Shown piece by piece: positions 59,599-64,000 of a DNA stretch of 64,000 bases. Positions within the stretch are counted from its first letter, which is position 1. Each line of letters begins with the position of its first letter. The translations under genes and the position numbers were made by a program. Origin of the DNA: Chamaecrista fasciculata (lineage: Eukaryota; Streptophyta; Magnoliopsida; Fabales; Fabaceae); NCBI GenBank assembly GCA_003254925.1, contig QANZ01044994.1, positions 66,186-130,185 of the forward strand, given 5' to 3'. Below the pieces are notes generated by a model. The model did not search any database. It was not told the DNA's origin and saw nothing but the letters and a program-made list of their open reading frames with translations.

Positions 59599-62500
59599 AT
59601 GATTTGTTTTATTTGGAATTGCCGAGGGGCTGGTAACCCCAATTTCCTTAGTCATATGATGAATTATGCTTTTGTTTATAAACCTTCTTGTGTTGCACTA
59701 CTTGAGACTAAATGTGATAGTAGTAAGTCTGAACAGATTTTCAAAAAATTGGGTATGAAAAATTATGTTTGTCAGGATGGTATTGGTAGGGGAGGGGGTA
59801 TTTGGTTTGCTTGGAACCCTGACTTGATTAATATCATTAATACAGATACTCATCCACACTATATAAATTTACACATTGAAACTAACAACATTCTTTGGTG
59901 GTTTACTATTGTGTATGCTAGTCCTCATCAAGACGCCCGTGATGGCTTTTGGAGTGAATTATCCCCGATTGCTCCACAGCCTGAGATGCCTTGGGCCCTT
60001 GCAGGAGATTTTAATGAAATTATTGATGCCACTGAAAAAACTGGCGGTGCCCCATACAATCCCAACCGTGGCCGTGCCTTTAAGGATTGGATTTTCAACC
60101 ATAGCTTGATTGATGTTCATGCCGATGGCCCCAAATTCACATGGTTTGGTCCTAAATTACAACAATATGATAGGATTATGGAGCGTCTTGATAGGGTAAT
60201 TTGTAATGAGTCTTGGAGAACTACCTTTCATGAAGCGACTGTAAGTGTAATCCCTAGAAGTTATTCTGATCACCATCCCCTCCTTTTATTTCTGCACAAA
60301 AAAAAAAAACAATGACATTAGAAATAGACCCTTTCGGTTTGAAGAAGCTTGGTTTACTCATGACAACTTTGCTAGCTTTGTTAAAGAAAATTGGAATAAC
60401 AATAGTGATTGGCAAAATAACATGAATGTTTTTACTCATAAGATAAAAGATTGGAATAATGAGGTCTTTGGGCATATTGGTAAGAAAAAGAGGGTTATCC
60501 TAAATAGGCTAAGAGGTATACAAAAGGCTCCTAGTTATCCTAGAAACATTTTTCTTCAAAATCTTGAGAGTAACTTGCAAAAAGAATTATCCTATATTCT
60601 CTCCCAAGAGGAAATACTCTGGAAATAGAAATCTAGATGCCAATGGCTAACTGAAGGAGACAAAAATACTAGGTATTTTCACACTAAAACAATCATTAGG
60701 AGAAGAAAAAATAGGATTAATATGCTTAAGGACAGCAATGGTGAATGGACTGATGATGTGGAATATATTAAAAATAATGCCATTAACTACTTTACTAACC
60801 TGTTTCATGAAGATCTTCCTAGCAGGCCGGTGATCTCCTCTTCTGTGGGATTTAATCAACTTTCTGGCGAGGAAATGTCTATCCTGGACACAGTCCCCTC
60901 CATCCTTGAGCTCAAGAAAGCCCTCTTTTCTATGGGGGGTTCTAAGGCGCCTGGAGACGATGGTTTTCCGGCCATTTTCTTCCAAAAGAATTGGGATGTG
61001 GTTTGCCACAGTATGTATGATGTTATTTGCCAAGCTTTTAATGGTGTTTTAAACCTGGAAAACATTAACAAGACTCTTATGGTCCTCATACCAAAAATTG
61101 ACCATCCTGAATTAATCACTCAATTTCGCCCTATCTCTCTCTGCAATGTTATTTATAAATGTATATCCAAAATTGTGGTAAACAGACTTAAAATTCACCT
61201 CCCTGATTGGATCTCCCCCTTTCAGGCTAGCTTTGTCCCCGGGCGCAATATTCAAGACAATATTATTATTGCCCAAGAAATGCTTCATAGCATGAGGAAG
61301 ATGAATGGTAAAAAATTTTACATGGCCATAAAAATTGACTTAGAGAAAGCCTATGACAGGATTAGTTGGGATGCCATCAAAAATGTGTTATCTGAGATTA
61401 ATTTTCCCCCTAAGATAAAAAATCTTATTCTGAACTGTGTCTCTTCAACTTCTTTCAATATCGTTTTTAATGGCAACAAAACTAATCCCTTCAAGCCGTC
61501 AAGGGGAATTAGACAAGGTGACCCCCTGTCCCCCTATCTCTTTGTTCTTTGTCTTGAAAAATTGACACATCTCATTAACGATAAGATTGATTCTGGTGAG
61601 TGGGCCACTCTCAGGGCAGGCAGGAACGGTCCTCTCATCTCTCATCTTTTATTTGCTGATGATATTCTCTTGTTTGGTGAAGCATCTATAAATCAAATGC
61701 ATTGTATAATGGACTGTCTTAACACTTTCTGTGAGGCCTCTAGCCAAAGAATTAATGTGGATAAAACAAAGTTATTTTTCTCTAAGAAAACCCCCGATCA
61801 TGTAAGAACTGATATTATTAATTTGTCTGGTTTTTCTGAAACGGATAACTTGGGTAACTATCTTGGTATGCCCCTCTTACATGGTAGACAGGTTAAACGG
61901 GATTTTGCTAAGGTTTTAGATAGAGTCAAATCTAAACTTTCAGGGTGGAAAGCTAACTGTCTCTCTATGGCTGGTCGTATTACACTAGCTAAATCTGTTA
62001 TATCCTCCATTCCCTATTATGCCATGCAATCTACCCGTGTTCCCAAAAGTGTTTGTGATGAAATAGAGAGACTTCAACGGAATTTCATTTGGGGCCATCC
62101 TGAGGGTGGAAGGCGTTTGCATACTTTAAATTGAGATGTGATTTGTAGGGAAAAGAACAGTGGTGGGTTGGGTATAAAAAGATTGGCTTCTATGAATGAT
62201 GCATTCCTGATGAAAATTGGTTGGCAATTAATTTCTAGTCCTGAGAACCTTTGTAGTCAGGTTCTCATTGGAAAATACGGAAGGGGGAAAGACCTTAGGA
62301 GGGCTATTGATTTTAAAGATGGTGACTCTTTTCTTTGGAAGGAAGTCTCCAAATTATGGGCTGACATTGAGAAGAATTTAAAGTGGTGTGTGGGTAATGG
62401 GAGGGATATTTTTTTCTGGCTTGACAACTGGGGAATGCAGGAGCTCCCCCTCATCAACTACATTAATGTTTCCTTGCCTATGATAAAGATCAATGATCAT

Positions 62501-63717
62501 GTTAGCAATCTAACTAATAGCAATGGCACTTGGAATTTGAGTTACTTGAAAGATGTTCTTCCAAATGATCTCTTTATCAATCTTAACTCCGAAATTCCCC
62601 CTCATAACAATGATATTCCTGACAAAGCTGTTTGGGGTTTGCAGAATAATGGTTTGTTTACTGTTAAAAGTGCCTATTTATCTAAAATTAACAACATGCC
62701 TATAAATCCTATCTTTAAGACTGTTTGGAGCATGCAGGTTCCTGAACGTGTTAAAGTCCTTATTTGGCTTCTAGTTCACAACAGGGTTCCAACCAGGGAG
62801 TTATGTAATAACTAGTTTGGGGGCTATGCTTGGTGTGAGCACTGCCCGTCAATGGTTGAAACTCCTATTCATATTTTCAGGGACTGCTCTCTTGCTTCCG
62901 AAGTCTGGAACCATTTTGTTGATCAACACTGCCTACAGAATTTTAATAACCTTGATATCAACAGCTGGGTTCAGAATAATTTAATTAACTCTTTTTCTAC
63001 TAACAGTACCTTTGCTTGGAACAGGTTATGGGCTGTTGGTATTTGGCAACTTTGGTGTTGGAGAAATGCAAGAGTGCATAATAGGGATTTCAGACGTCCT
63101 CACAGACCTGCTGAAATCATTGAGCAACTCCTCGTTAATTTCGATCAGGGACAGAGAATCTTGGCTTCCCAGAATGCGAAACTACTCAAATGAATCGTGT
63201 TATTACCTGGAAGTTCCCTGCTGAGGGGTGGGTTAAAGCTAATGGTGATGGCTCTCTTAACCCGTCGTCTCGTTGTGCAGGTTGTGGCGGATTGCTGCGC
63301 AATGAACAGGGCAACTGGATTATCGGATTTAGCAGGTTCCTGGGTCAGGTGTCCGTGATCAAAGCCGAAGCTTGGGCTCTGCTTGAAGCTGCCAGAATCG
63401 CTGCTGAGAAGAATTATGGCAAGCTCGAACTGGAGAGTGACTCTCTGATTGTGGTGAACGCCATCTCGGAGTCGATCAGCTGCCCCATCGAGATCCTTGG
63501 TATTATTCGGGAGATTAAGAGTGTGCTTCGGAGTTTTGTGAGTTGGAAAATCAGCCATACCTGGAGAGAAGGAAATTCGTGCGCGGACTTGTTGGCGGGT
63601 CTGGGTAGTGCTCAGAGCTCGGCGGATGTCGTAATCTGGTCCGAGCCGCCTCCGTCGCTGCGTTCTCTGCTGCTGAGGGATAGAATGGGTTTAGGGCTCG
63701 AGAGGGGTGAGAAATGA
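59599..63717 (+). pseudogene. LINE ORF2 (endonuclease, RT, RNase H), broken in several places
   Basis: The endonuclease domain (59599 to about 60290) shows WNCRG, LLETK, GDFNE and SDHHP, typical of APE-type nucleases. A 12-A run near 60299-60310 shifts the frame. The second frame carries a TAG stop (60626-60628), then the RT domain with its FADD catalytic box (about 61654-61665) and PGRN and RQGDPLSPYLF blocks. It next has a TGA stop (62132-62134), a zinc-binding/linker region and a TAG stop (62813-62815). It ends at 63191-63193, where the frame changes again. RNase H (63190-63717) has all four acidic positions (ANGDGS, KAEAW, LESDS, NSCADLLA). Domains look otherwise intact. Confidence 0.92.
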
Positions 63718-63837
63718 GTTGTTGATCGACTGTTTCTTCTCCTTTTCGTCTGTTCTGGTGTTTTTTTTGTTTTTTTCTTTTTTTGTTTTGCTTGTTCTTG
63801 GGCTTTGTCCCCTCGGCCTTTTAGGCCCCCTCTCACC

Positions 63838-63849
63838 AAAAAAAAAAAA
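63838..63849 (+). other. LINE poly(A) tail
   Basis: A run of 12 A follows the LINE 3' UTR, as target-primed reverse transcription produces. Confidence 0.85.
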
Positions 63850-64000
63850 TCGTCAAAAATATTATTAACACCAATATCTATGAACATCAAATTTTAGATG
63901 ATTACCCCTACGTCAAAATATATTAACACAAAAACAGTATTGCAGACGATTGCAATTCAATATCACATAATAAACTCCAATATCAAATTTGTCGAATTAG
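63850..64000. other. AT-rich flank after the LINE
   Basis: Nothing is recognised. The phrases 'cgtcaaaaatat' and 'cgtcaaaatatatt' about 50 bp apart are weakly repetitive. Confidence 0.3.

Larger units (their letters stand above)
57848..63849 (+). mobile_element. Near full-length L1-type LINE
   Basis: This is a non-LTR retrotransposon with ORF1 (nucleic-acid binding) followed by ORF2 (endonuclease, reverse transcriptase, zinc-binding region, RNase H). The T-rich 3' UTR carries 'cctcggccttttaggccccc', and a 12-base A tail lies at 63838-63849. The 5' limit is set at the ORF1 start; any 5' UTR would extend left. I could not identify the target-site duplication. Its breaks are few and local, so it is a relatively recent copy but cannot encode intact proteins. 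Confidence 0.93.

Noticed and set aside
1..64000. CRISPR arrays, operons, Shine-Dalgarno sites, rRNA genes
   Set aside because: The window is plant nuclear DNA with spliced genes. No regular spacer-repeat array or rRNA signature was seen.

Overview
This is a plant nuclear genomic window. It shows GT-AG introns, orthologues of land-plant nuclear genes (ETHE1/GLY3, callose synthase 8, a P-class PPR protein), AT-rich spacers, and several classes of plant transposon remnant. The proteins resemble eudicot homologues best; I cannot name the family or genus. Two assembly uncertainties are present: one N at 33983 and a 414-base N run at 50163-50576.

Layout. 1430-3519 is a minus-oriented solo LTR. 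3580-7517 (minus) is a complete nine-exon ETHE1 persulfide dioxygenase gene whose stop codon lies only 60 bp from that LTR. 7940-8865 holds two adjoining foldback MITEs behind the ETHE1 promoter. 10301-10909 is a LINE-type RNase H fragment. 11961-13187 (minus) is an intronless mitochondrial-type PPR gene. 14344-31043 (minus) is one very large gene, callose synthase 8. I could place all 41 coding exons with every junction in phase, giving 1981 residues. 31044-57847 is accessory sequence with two paralogous small acidic-protein genes of unknown function (36192-36707 and 43362-43865, both minus), surrounded by MULE-type MITEs, two opposed mini-Helitrons, a gypsy-like solo LTR, a long-TIR MULE interrupted by the gap, a GC-rich inverted-repeat element, a second copy of a hAT MITE and a 1.78-kb PIF/Harbinger-like element. 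57848-63849 is a nearly full-length L1-type LINE broken by two clear frameshifts, three in-frame stops and a frame change before RNase H.

The host genes do not form a pathway. ETHE1 works in mitochondrial sulfur catabolism, CALS8 makes (1,3)-beta-glucan at the plasma membrane, and the PPR protein probably binds an organellar RNA. They share only neighbourhood and strand: all five host genes are on the minus strand.

I found no convincing new multi-gene system. The most worthwhile points are the uncharacterised paralogue pair and its neighbouring duplicated spacer, the ETHE1 3' end abutting a promoter-bearing LTR, the GC-AG intron carrying a hAT MITE, and a gap-interrupted long-TIR MULE with a TATA-box-like interior.
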